64,000 nt of DNA from Acanthoscelides obtectus (taxonomy: Eukaryota; Arthropoda; Insecta; Coleoptera; Chrysomelidae). Within the stretch, counting starts at the first letter, position 1. Every line of letters begins with the position of its first letter. Of this stretch, positions 35,851-46,208 are shown piece by piece. The notes under the pieces were generated by a model. That model was not told the origin of the DNA. It did no database searches and saw nothing but the letters and a program-made list of their open reading frames with translations. The DNA is taken from NCBI GenBank assembly GCA_963669975.1, contig CAVLJG010000001.1, positions 98,956,864 through 99,020,863 of the forward strand, given 5' to 3'. A program made the translations under genes and the position numbers.

Positions 35851-36453
35851 TACAGGGTGACTTCGAAGTTGAGTCATTTATTTTAACAGTGAGTAGATCT
35901 GATCAAAAGAAATGTTTTTTTCCTTTAACATTTTTCTGGTAAAATTAAAGTAACAAAGTTATAGCCCTTTAGAAGTTTGAGTACCGCCCTGTCTCAATAA
36001 TAATATTATGTGCTCGTGTTTGGCAACAACGGATTTAATCCGCCTTATCCGTTCATCGCATCGGAAACAAAAAAGCGAAAGAATTTGAATCAATGTTTTT
36101 ACTACAATGTACAATCTTATTCAGTTGTATTCAGTCGATGTGTCGGTAACGCGTGAGTGAATGGTGGTGTTTGTTACGTGGCTCAAACGAAATAAAAAAT
36201 GGCACATGTTTACGAAAATGCTGAATGTAGTACAAAGGGCTCGTGAATCAGGTGACTTAAGACCTCACAGGGGAGAGCCGGTGCTCCAAGCCCGCACGAT
36301 CAAATACAGGTCCGCACTGAAATACTTGTCGGGAGGATACTTTATAAAACAAGCTAAAAATTTTTTTTATTTTTTTTATTATTTTTACACACATATTTTG
36401 GTTTATCTTCCTTCTACAATCATTATTTGAAAATTGATGACTCAACTTCAAAG
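35851..36453 (+). mobile_element. Non-autonomous derivative I2
   Basis: Sister of I1. The left end tacagggtgacttcgaagtt and most internal sequence are shared, including the NVVQRARESGDLRPHRGE remnant. A further deletion removes the PNRVQPTPR part. The right end stops at gactcaacttcaaag, so the last dozen bases (tcaccctgta) of the repeat are lost. The copy can no longer be mobilised from that end. Confidence 0.82.
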
Positions 36454-36819
36454 AAATTCAAGGAATCATCTTTGAAAATTTTCAATTTCGTTTATATCAA
36501 TTTGGTAATACGGGCTCCGTTGAATACTTGCATATTCAAGTTTGCTACGCGCATATGCAAAATATGAAACCTTCAAATGCACCATGTCGTGAATTTGCCT
36601 ACAATTCCTGACAAGGAAACCGTATGCGTTAATATTTGCTCATAAAGAACACCCAAATCTCAAATTGCATCACATCTATTCAATAATAGTATAGTTGAAA
36701 ATATGAAGGTTTTTTTTCTACTCTAACAACCGTGCACTTGTTGACATCGCATCAACTCCAACTCTGAATAAAAACAATTATGAATATCCCTTATAAATGA
36801 ATATATTTTCACGTCGTCA

Positions 36820-37130
36820 GCAAATCATAATTGTATACATTTCATATTTTCACAGAGGTCATTAATAAATAATATAAATAAAGGTGGTCCCAAATTAGAC
36901 CCCTGGTGAACACCAGATGGAGCTGAGTAGGCTTCGGACTTGAACCCATTATATGATACATGCTGCTTCCTACCTAATCAATAGAATCTAAAGATGTTCA
37001 TAGTACTTACTGAGAGTCCAAATTGCCCTAATTTGTTCAACAATGCTCTATGATTGATTTTATCGAATGATGATAGCACGAAACATGAAATGACAGCCGT
37101 TTTTTGTTGCTTCGAGCAAATTTAGGATGG
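36820..37130 (-). pseudogene. Non-LTR reverse transcriptase scrap
   Basis: On the minus strand: HRALLNKLGQFGLSVSTMNI, a broken stretch, then SEAYSAPSGVHQGSNLGPPL and FILFINDL. GVxQGSxLGPPLFxLFINDL is the reverse transcriptase motif of CR1/Jockey-type elements. It ends soon after at both sides. Confidence 0.75.
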
Positions 37131-37295
37131 ACCAGAGCAATGTTTCAAACATGTAAACGACACCAATTTCATCAAAGAAAGCGCTATAAGAGTTAAATAA
37201 ATGTTGATAAAGGAGGCAGTTAAATGGACGCTAGAATCTGAAGATTCTATCGTGTAGGGTGCTAGAATGATGACTCACTATTAATATTCTTTTAG

Positions 37296-37545
37296 GTTGC
37301 TGCGGAGCTTCAAATCCTGAACGCTGACGCGTCAGACAGTGGCGCTTATTTTTGTAGAGCGAGCAACATGTATGGCCAGGAAAAGCAGCTGGTGCAACTA
37401 CTGGTCCAAGAACCTCCACCCCCACCACATGCCTTGGAAGCAGCGATGGTAGGAAGTCGAAGTGTCAATTTGAAATGGCAGCATAACAACGCAGGTGACA
37501 CGGACGAGGTTTTCAAATTCATCGTTGAGTACAGAGAGCTGGACA
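37296..37545 (+). CDS. Dscam2: Dscam exon, Ig9 second half and FN3-1 start
   Basis: 250 bp, phase 0 to 1, acceptor ttcttttag, donor gtaagt. Residues 1-38 finish Ig9 (AELQILNADASDSGAYFC with the second cysteine). A proline-rich linker (EPPPPPH) follows, then the first strands of FN3-1 (VNLKWQHNN, FIVEYRELD). This is the boundary between the Ig and FN3 parts of the ectodomain. Confidence 0.93.
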
Positions 37546-38080
37546 GTAAGTACAATGATCAAATCAAGCTAAGCATTAATCCTTTGTCCTGTTGGAAGTC
37601 TAGTATACCGACATTTTGAATGACACATTCAAAACAGACACTACAGTGAATTCTAATGCAAAAAGAGTGAATTATATCACGTCATAATATTTTTGGATCC
37701 TGATTAACATATTCTATGGTTGTCTCGCTGATCGATCTCTATACTTGAAGTCAATCGATAGTCGAGGTAACAGAAACGTTAGCAAACTTTTTCGTCAACA
37801 TGTACGGTTTCATTAAAATGACAGATTGTTATGACTATTGTCCTTGGTTTATTATAATATAGTGTTATGGAAAAAACACATTCCTCCACTACTTGCTTAT
37901 CAAGGCGGTGCGGAGAACTTTGACCTTTAGGTCATAGTCATTGTAAGGTCAGTGTTTTGTCGTCAGTCTATCAGATCTGATTCCCCAAAAACCAGACAGG
38001 TTCTCGGGGAAGGAGAGAGGGGGAAAAATATTTTTATAAAACATTTTTCACTTGATACTATCTGACGCAGACGTTCAAAG

Positions 38081-39326
38081 TACGAGGGCGGTACAATAAG
38101 TATCCGTGTTTGACGACAGAGGGCGTTCCTGAGGGAAGTTAATGTTGCCATCGTGTGCTGCCATCTTTCAAAGGACGGCACAACAAATTTCAGACTGATT
38201 GATAGGTTAGTTTGCATTTGGCAGCCATTCGAGTAACACGTGTTTCGTGATTTTCTCCAAGATGGAAAAAGAGCAATATCGTTCGGCAATTTGCTTTTTG
38301 TTTTTGGATGGGAAAAAATGCGTGGAGATAAAAGCAAAGTTGGATGCTGTTTATAAGGATACTTTGCCATCTACGGCCACAGTTATATATTGGGTCAACG
38401 AATTTAAACGTATGCGAACATACGTTTTTGATGAGGAGCCACCAGGACGCCCGGCAGACGTGGTTACCGAGGAACTCATTCAAAAAGTCCACGACATGAT
38501 TCTCGCTGATCGACAAACGAAAGTGCGCGAAGTAGCAGAGGCCGTAGGTGTGCCGACCGGAACGCAATCAATATTTTACATGATAAGTTGGCTATGAAAA
38601 AATTGTCGGCTGTTAACTTCGAAGCAATGTTTGGAGCAATTTAAGCGAAATCCGAAGGAGTTTTTGCATCGAGTTGTCATCGTCGATGAAACCTGGATTC
38701 TTCATTACACACCAGAAACTAAGCAACAATCAAAACAATGGATTTCTCCAGGTGAATCTGCTCCAAAGAAGGCGAAGACTGTCCCATCGGCCGGAAAGGT
38801 CGTGGCGACGATTTTTTTAAGATGGAACCGCGTCATCCTCGTGTATTTTTAGAAAACGGAAGAATGATCACTGGACAATACTATACTAAGTTAATGGACC
38901 GCTTCGACAAAAAATTGAAGGAGACACGGCCACATTTCGCGAAAAATAAGGTGCTGTTTCACCACGATAACGCACCAGCACATTAATCCGGAGTTGTCGC
39001 CGCCAAACTGCATGAATTGCGTTATGAAGTGCTGCTGCACCCCCCCCTATTTACCCGATCTGGCCCCCTGTGACCTTTTCTTGTTCCGTGACATGAATAA
39101 ACGGCTCGCGGGGAAAACATTTAGCTCAAACAAGGAAGTCATCGCCGAGACAGGCGTATTTTGGAGAGTTCGACAAATCCTACTTTTTTGGGAGGTCAAA
39201 AAATGGCATTAACGTTGGGAAAAGTGTATATTTCTAAAAGGGGCTTATGTTGGAAAATTAAAAGATTTTTTTGGGAAAAAATTGTGTCTTCATTTCTAAC
39301 ACGGGTACTTATTAACCGCCCCCGTA
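38081..39326 (+). mobile_element. Mariner element J with broken transposase
   Basis: Inverted ends tacgagggcggtacaataag and cttattaaccgcccccgta, flanked by TA. The transposase starts at 38262: MEKEQYRSAICFLFLDGKKC, EEPPGRPADVV, KVHDMILADRQTKVREVAEA, then a stop. It resumes with HRVVIVDETWILHYTPETKQ, SPGESAPKKAKTVPSAGK, HHDNAPAH and PPYLPDLAPCDLFLFRDM. DD34D residues are all recognisable, but stops and frameshifts are several, and a segment after SIFYM is deleted. Confidence 0.88.
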
Positions 39327-40320
39327 CATATAAACGGCACTCAACATCCATTCTTCTTTCAGAAAATAAGGTACGTCCGGCACTTTGAGATCTTGCACTA
39401 TTTGGTTCATAGACTTGTCTGGCTACCTTTTGGTGTTTGTAGCATTATGTGGAACTGAGCATATGTACCAAATGTTATTGTTTTGTTTCAAACCTTCCCG
39501 ACACCTGCACACTACATAGCGTGACCAAATGAAATCACAAATTTACTGTGCAGATTTGTTGTGGCAACAGCTGTGCTTCTGTGCAGTATGTTCTCGGGAG
39601 CTGAACGATTCATAACGCAAATATTTTACAAAACAGCCGCTGTAGGAGATATTTCCACACAAGATAAAAATAGTATTTTTTTAAATAATACCCTTAACTA
39701 ATTACCCAATCATTTCATCTAGATATAGGCAACAGTTGTAGATGTATGTATGCGGATACTCATTCAGCGTTAAAAAGGTTTTGACACTAAATGTATTTTT
39801 AGTAAGCTATATGTCAATATTCTATAATTGCGATGAGAAGTCATTAAAGATGGTTGTTCATTGAATCAGTGAATTTCTGACATTTGTATAAGATGAAATG
39901 CATCGGTAGTTACAAATTGACTTCATATTAGGATGTAATTGCCACTCTCATTACTTACTGCATATTTAAACATTAACTTTAACCTTATGTGACATTTCAT
40001 TGCGTATTAAGCACCGTTATCGTTAACCTTTACGTCATTACCCTCTAATGAATTTGAAAAAATAATTCTTAAGCCACTATTTTAATTACGTACAAAATAT
40101 TCTGTATATCGTTGAAACTAGGGCTCTACATAATTCTTGGCCTGTGCCTACTTTTGGTCAAGCTAATCGTGGCCCTTTGAAGCCTCTTTTTTATTCCCTA
40201 AAATATGGCGTACTTAGCAAAACCCATCATCCGTTCGTCATTCAGCTCTGGCTATAGGTAAGCTACTTAACAGGCAGTGACTAGTTTTGCATATCTAATT
40301 TCCAGAATGATATCTTTTAG

Positions 40321-41221
40321 CAGTGATCACCAACTTTTTCAGTGTGTTGATAATTTTAGGATAAACAGTGAGCTACTTAGTCGTAAGCAACGTAACCCAA
40401 CTTAAATGAAATGATACACAGTTGTATCCGATTACATAACTTCATCCATTCCTACCAAACGTAGGTGTTTGAAAAATAAACATACGATTTAATAAAGGTG
40501 ACTAAAAATTAAAAAGAAACGCACTATTTTAAACAAAAACATGTCCTGATAAAAAATGCGCGTTCAATGAGAAGCCTGACACTCAGACTCACTGACATTT
40601 TTTTTAATGTTTGGAGTATAATATGATACCGCCATTCGCATACAATTATCCAAATGTTCATCTGTAAGTCGATTACGGTATTTGTTTTTACTAAACTTCA
40701 TAATTGAAATAGAAGATTCACAGAAATAGGTCGAACCAAACAACGCTTTCAGTTTCAAGGCATCATGACATAAGACTGAATATTTATCTTTACTTACTGA
40801 AACCCAGATACATTTTGTATTTAAGACTAATGGTCTTAAAGCTGAATCATCGATATTCCCTTTTTTAGTAACGGAAATAGATGTATTACATAACAAACAT
40901 AGATTTTTACCTTTAACTTCCGTGAAGAAATATTGTTCTTCCCATTCCGGATGGAAATTGTATGTCTTCATTTTCTTACTCCTGCTCCTAATGTTTTCAA
41001 TTGCAGGCCAACTCTAACCCGTATTTATTCCGTTCAAAGTAATCGAGATCGTTCTAGAACAGATCGCTCACCGCAGTGTTGCGGCTGCTTGTGTTTATTA
41101 TGAGAATTTACAAGATTTACAGAAGCTTCTATGATTTTTACACCTTTTTAAAATATGTTGTGAGCCACCAGAATTACCTTTGCGAGCTACCGATAGCTCG
41201 CGATCGACGGGTTGGCGACAG
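40321..41221 (-). mobile_element. hAT element, internally deleted
   Basis: The left end is cagtgatcaccaact and the right end is the imperfect inverse (gatcgacgggttggcgaca), flanked by tcttttag and gctttag, a plausible imperfect 8 bp target duplication. It contains one short minus-strand frame that fuses the two ends of a hAT transposase. About 0.9 kb remain of an element normally 2-3 kb long. Confidence 0.7.
40564..40971 (-). CDS. hAT transposase remnant, BED end fused to dimerisation end (135 aa)
   Basis: The first 45 residues (FHPEWEEQYFFTEVKGKNLC, LLCNTSISVTKKGNIDDSAL) are the start of a BED-type zinc finger of ZBED/SCAND3-like hAT transposases. The last 60 (FGSTYFCESSISIMKFSKNK, YRNRLTDEHLDNCMRMAVSY, TPNIKKNVSESECQASH) are the hAT C-terminal dimerisation region. 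The RNase H-like core with its catalytic residues is missing, yet the frame is open throughout. It cannot be a transposase. Whether the peptide is made is unknown. Confidence 0.72.
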   Translation of the reverse strand: MKTYNFHPEWEEQYFFTEVKGKNLCLLCNTSISVTKKGNIDDSALRPLVLNTKCIWVSVSKDKYSVLCHDALKLKALFGSTYFCESSISIMKFSKNKYRNRLTDEHLDNCMRMAVSYYTPNIKKNVSESECQASH

Positions 41222-41810
41222 CTTTAGAGGAACAAAATATTTCATTTTCCGTTTTTCCATCGGCACTCGGATTAGTATGTCTATACTCTCTGTTATACAT
41301 AATATAGATTTTTTACGAAGTTCACTCAATTCAGCGCTTTATCCAGAGTGTATATAAATCCACTTCAAATAACCCTTTTCAAACATCTATACATAAATCC
41401 CCCATTTATCCTGTATATCGGTAATACATATCCCTTTTCATCGTTTATAATACCGAAGTGGACAATATTTCACGAGGCATGAGTGTACCAAACAGTTACA
41501 CATTGATCTCAGTTTTGAGAAAATTTATCGCCAATAATTTTTATCGCATCTGTTATATCCACACATACATTTCAACACTTTCCGGACTGAAACCTACACT
41601 ACTCGGGACAGCTCTCGGAAATATGTGGCCATCTCTTTTAAGGTCTTCCTGCACTCGTAAATAAGAGTTTGGAAAATGCCGTAAATATAACAGGAATTAG
41701 CATACGGGATGCGGACATTTCACTTTATTCTCGCAGTTTTGCAACATTGTAATATAACTTTATTCGAATTTATACTGGACATTGACTGCGAACTTCCAAA
41801 TCAAAAAACT

Positions 41811-43819
41811 TGGGTCCTGGCGCATCGAAAACGAAACAGACGCATTTACTGGCAGCTCGGTTTCTTTTTTGGAAAAACGCTCAGACCCGTCGATTTTGTT
41901 TTCGAGGGGAACACAAGTTTGGTAAAAAATCAAGTTAACACGTGCAGCCCTCTGGGCGGGGGTGACACCAACCCTAAAATCTTAAATGAAAAGGGGGGTC
42001 GAGTGATACCTTATTTTAAAGGTCTTTCAATTCCCATTATAATGATATCAAATTAATGTACTTCAGTTCAGTAATGTTGAAGATTTATTGATTTGAAGCT
42101 TAAATAAAGCTAATACATCATCATTAGTGGAGATCAATACATTTGGCAGCAAAGTAATGTAAAAATGAAGAATAAACTGACCCGTTAGGCAAGTAAATGT
42201 TGAAAATGGCCACCAAGATTTTGCTCAAAACGTTGCCGCACATTTTGCAATATTTGAGGAGTAATTTGAAGGCACTCATTCACAATTCTTTGTCGCAGGT
42301 CTTCTAATGATGTTGACTGAGTAGCATAGATTTTGCTTTTTAAATGACCCCACATAAAGAAATCCAAAGGCGATAAATCTGGCGATCTTGGGGACCATTC
42401 AGTGGCACCCCTTCTACCAATCCATCGATCTGGCAACGTCTGATCTAAATATTGTCGAACATGTAATGCGTAATGTGGTGGGGCACCATCCTGTTGGAAC
42501 ATCAACCTATTCGTAATGTACCGACTATCATTCTGATTTTCAATTATGGCTGTTAATGCTGGATCTATGGCGTCTTCCAGTAATGCCAAATACATTTCTC
42601 CGCTCAGATTTCCGGGTAAGAAAAAAGGGCCAACTAAATGATCGCCAAAAATACCAGCCCAAACATTTAATTTTTGTGGCTGCTGTGTATGAACCTCATG
42701 ATAAATTCTGGGATTAGAATCGGACCAATATCGCCAGTTATGACGATTTACTACACCATTTAAGAAAAAGGAACATTCGTCGGAAAAGCAAGTGTTGAAT
42801 AGAAAATGTTCATCGTTTATAATTCGTTCACTCATATCTTCACAAAATTGTAATCGCCGATCAAAATCGTCTTCATTAAGTTTTTGTACCAGGTGAATTT
42901 CATACGGATGAAAACTATGGTCCTTTAGAATCCGTTGGACAGTACGTCGACTAACACCACACACAGTCTCCAATTTGCGGGTACTTAACGTAGGATCTAC
43001 ATAAACTTGCCCTAAAACCCCCACTTCTATTGCTTCGGTCCTTATGTTGCGTTTTTTATTGGCGACTGACCCAGTTTCCCGAAATTTAGCTACAAGTTCT
43101 AGAACATATTTTCGATGAACGTTACTGTTCTCATGTCGCTCATTAAATATTTCTGCTGTTCTATTAGCGCACTAATTATTTCCAAAAAATATTTCGATAA
43201 TTTCAACACTTTCTGCTGTGGGATATACCATGGTTAATTTATGCAATAAAGTGTTACAAATTATTTTAGCAACAAAGTTTGGTCAAATCAATCGCAAACT
43301 ATGTACTAAATTCCTATTTAAAATAAGTACGAGATATTTCCTTATCTTTCTTCAAGAAATAACTTTTTTGCCACAAAAAACGCACCAATAGCTATTTTCA
43401 AGAACAAAATGATAAACAAACCATAGGCGTAGTGAAGAAAGGCATTTACTTATTAAGTAAATTCTTTTAGTCAAATTTCTTCTGAAAGTAGTACAAGCTA
43501 ATCTGATGTACCTATTAAAGTCTACGTTAAGCTTTAAATCAATAAATCTTCAAAACTACTGAACTGAAGCTCATGTATTTTACATCATTATAAAGTGAAT
43601 TGAAAGACCTTTAAAATAAGGTATCACTCGACTCCCCTTTCCGTTTAAGATTTTAGGGTTGGTGTCACCCCCGCCCAGGGGGCTGCTCGTGTTAACGTGA
43701 TTTTTTGCCAAACTTGTGTCCCCCTCGAAAACAAAATCAACGAGTCTGAGCGTTTTTCCAAAAAAGAAACTGAGCTGCCAGTAAATGCGTCTGTTTCGTT
43801 TTCGATGCGCCACCCTGTA
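41811..43819 (-). mobile_element. Element A3 (family A), best preserved copy
   Basis: About 2.0 kb with inverted repeats of roughly 250 bp. The left tip has decayed (gggtcctggcgcatcg) and the right tip is canonical (caccctgta). It carries an almost intact transposase on the minus strand. Confidence 0.87.
42185..43231 (-). pseudogene. Family A transposase, copy A3, one stop codon
   Basis: From the ATG at 43231 the frame runs 348 codons to the stop at 42185 with a single internal TAG (FFGNN*CANRT, where A1 has CAG and A2 CAC). There is also a 12 bp in-frame loss (NI...RTEAIE). An N-terminal HTH part, VSRRTVQRILKDHSFHPYE and then the catalytic set FSDECSFF, FQQDGAPPHYALHVRQYLDQ, RSPDLSPLDFFMWGHLKS are intact, with 41 residues between the last two Asp. 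Without the stop it would be a full-length enzyme. A start after the stop would give a 279-residue protein lacking the first HTH. Confidence 0.88.
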
Positions 43820-43898
43820 TACAGACCCAATAGTTCTAACCTTGTGCTGATGAAATCTAGGCTGTGATCTAAGCTTGCGTATCCACAACAAAGTCATA

Positions 43899-44566
43899 TA
43901 CGAGAGTGGTCTGAAAAGTTTCCGACTTAACAAAGATACAAGACATTTTTTCTGTTTTTTTTTATTTTCCAATATAGTCTCCTTGTAAATCTACACACTT
44001 CCCCCGGCGATGCTACTATCACTGTAACCCGTCCAAATAGTACTCGGCATTTTTCTCTGCAAAATAATTGTTCACGAAGGTGATTGCCTCTCCATTTGAC
44101 GAATATCTCTATCCTCAATTTTTAGATGAGGGAAATAGAAGAAATCGCTTGGGGCTAGATCTGGTTAGTATGGCGGATGGCCATGCAGTTCAAACAGAAT
44201 TTTCTTCTTTTGCAAATGCGGCCGTTTTTCCGCAAGCTCTGCCTTCAGCTTGACAAGTAATGATGCGTAATATGGTGCTTTTCCTTTTTGAAGATAATCG
44301 ATTAAAATAACTCCATGACTAAGCGCAAAAAACAGTCGCCACTTTCGCAGCCGAAAAGTATGGATCCGGTTCCGCCTTTGCAATCCACTGTTTCGAGCGT
44401 ATAATGATGTATCTACAGTAATTAATCGGCGCCATAACTCGGATTTGTTTCGCATAAACTGCGCCAACAGAGCGTTGGAAATGTTCATTCGAATAGGTTT
44501 TTGGTCTAACGTGAGCAAATGTGGCACCCAACACGCGGACAGCTTTCTCATGCCTAAATGTTGATT
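43899..44566 (-). pseudogene. Mariner, C-terminal half (split copy)
   Basis: Inverted end tacgagagtggtctgaaaag at 43899. On the minus strand it begins NQHLGMRKLSACWVPHLLTL, then SELWRRLITVDTSLY (first Asp region), SHGVILIDYLQKGKAPYYAS, LAEKRPHLQKKKILFELHGH, then PPY*PDLAPSDFF. The second Asp block is deleted (LFELHGHPPY joins two distant parts). It stops exactly where the fragment at 48907-49383 would join, so both are probably one element. Confidence 0.8.
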
Positions 44567-44571
44567 TAAAG

Positions 44572-44715
44572 TTGTATTGTTCGACTATTTTGTCCACTGC
44601 AAACGAAACTGTATTTTCAAAACTACAAATATTACAAAATAAAGCTATGAGAATCAACTTAAATAAAAATAAGTACGAGTTTACTAGAATAAATTGTATG
44701 CTGAAAGAACTACAA
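44572..44715 (+). pseudogene. Non-LTR retrotransposon scrap
   Basis: Reads LYCSTILSTANETVFSKLQI, LQNKAMRINLNKNKYEFTRI, NCMLKELQW, matching the region after the reverse transcriptase in R3 (LYCSTILYLANNSIFERLQI). It begins right at the mariner break and ends at a short gttt repeat (44718-44737). Confidence 0.75.
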
Positions 44716-44889
44716 TGGTTTGTTTGTTTGTTTGTTTCAGATTTATTTAGCATTAATGCTACAATGTCCATAATATCCATATTACACAGTATATCACAAA
44801 ATATATTATGTCTTCAAGACTACATATTTTTATACAAAATTTCATTACTATGAATTCTGATTTTCTATGAGATATGTTTTCAATTTCCC

Positions 44890-45915
44890 TTTTTTTTATT
44901 TTATTTTATACATAAATGATTTACCTGCCATAGTCAAAAAATGCAAAATTCAAATTTTCGCCGATGACACTATGATTTATATAAGTACTAAAAATATTCA
45001 GTCTGGTATCTCTTATATAAATGAAGACTTGGAGCTTGTCTCAGAATGGTTAGCATCTAACAGACTAAAATTAAATGCAAGTAAAACGAAAGCCTTGTTA
45101 ATCGGAAAAAAACAATGTACAAATGTTCAACTGAATATTGATGGTGAAAATATTGAATTCGTAGAAAATTTTAAATACCTGGGAGTTTTTGTTGACTCTC
45201 GATTAATTTTTGATATTCATTATGAAAAAGTTATAAATAAGATGAGTAGTAAAGTGGGATATTTATCGAGAATTTCTGGATGTCTGAGTTCATATAGCAG
45301 AAAAATTATCTATAATACCATCATTCTTCCAAATTTCTTGTACTGTTCGACTATTCTGTATTTAGCAAATAATTCCATTTTTGAAAGACTGCAAATTTTA
45401 CAAAATAAGTGCATGAGAATAATACTAAATAAAGATAAATATACTCCAATTAGGCAAATGCTTAGCAAATTAAAATGGCTCAATGTAAAAAATTTTATCA
45501 AATATCTTGTAATGATATTCATTTATAGAGTAAAAAATAATATATTTCCATCAAGTCTAACTAATTTAACATCATCAAATGTCGACCATCATTTACATAA
45601 TACCAGAAATAAAGATGACTTCCATTTAATGACCAAAAAGTATAACATATGCTACAAATCTGTATTCCATCAAGGGTTGATTGAATATAATAAATTATAC
45701 TCGGAGATAAAAGACCAGAAAACTTTGACAAAATTTAAAGTAAAATTGAGAAATCACTTGTTAAATCTACAATTATAGGTTGCCCAGCATTTACATCATA
45801 CACCATATGGCTTGAATTTACTAGTTCTAAGTTGTTTACAATTGTTCTGTTTATGTAGCCAAATGTGCTAAATAAATCTTTCTACTACTACTACTACTAC
45901 TACTACTACTAAACT
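44890..45915 (+). pseudogene. Non-LTR retrotransposon R3, 5'-truncated, open frame
   Basis: An open frame of about 295 residues from FILYINDLPAIVKK through FADDTMIYISTKNIQSGISY, WLASNRLKLNASKTKALLIG, FKYLGVFVDSRLIFDIHYEK to the natural end KVKLRNHLLNLQL at 45778. A short 3' tail ends in a (cta)n run at 45885-45910. It lacks the 5' part, including the LDLKRAF and GVPQGS motifs. The absence of stops and its near identity with R4 suggest recent insertion. Confidence 0.87.
45885..45910 (+). repeat. (CTA)n microsatellite at joined retrotransposon tails
   Basis: About nine cta units. R3 ends in it from the left on the plus strand; R6 ends in it from the right on the minus strand. R4 has the same, shorter run at its 3' end (57976-57987), so the run is the natural tail of this retrotransposon family. 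Confidence 0.88.
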
Positions 45916-46208
45916 GACACACATCTTGATATCTTTACTTAATTTATCAAATTCGTACAATCCCTTTTGAAATACTGACTTGCTCGTTATATTGCTACTG
46001 CAGTTTTGTAAATGAAAGTCTATACTTCCTCTAGTAGAATAATTGTGGCACTCATTGTTCAATACAATAAAATTTTCCAAGTGATTTGGTAGAAGATGAT
46101 TTTTCAACTTGAATATGAAAATGAAAACCAAGTAGGCTATGAAATTTTTAATATTTAACCATTGTAGTTCTTTCAGAATAAAATTTATTCTAGTATATTT
46201 ATATACTA
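45911..46208 (-). pseudogene. Non-LTR retrotransposon R6, 3' part
   Basis: Minus-strand frame: YTRINFILKELQWLNIKNFI, YLVFIFIFKLKNHLLPNHLE, CHNYSTRGSIDFHLQN, SVFQKGLYEFDKLSKDIKM. It is the C-terminal part of the same family as R1. It is cut at 46209 by element D and continues beyond it at 48126. Its 3' end abuts the microsatellite. Confidence 0.78.

Larger units (their letters stand above)
34193..37295 (+). other. intron within Ig9 (3.1 kb)
   Basis: It starts gtaagtacc and runs almost at once into a mariner (34204-35258). It then holds an ATA microsatellite, derivative I2 (35851-36453) and a minus-strand reverse transcriptase scrap (36820-37130). Nothing is recognised in 35259-35683 or 36454-36819. 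Confidence 0.78.
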
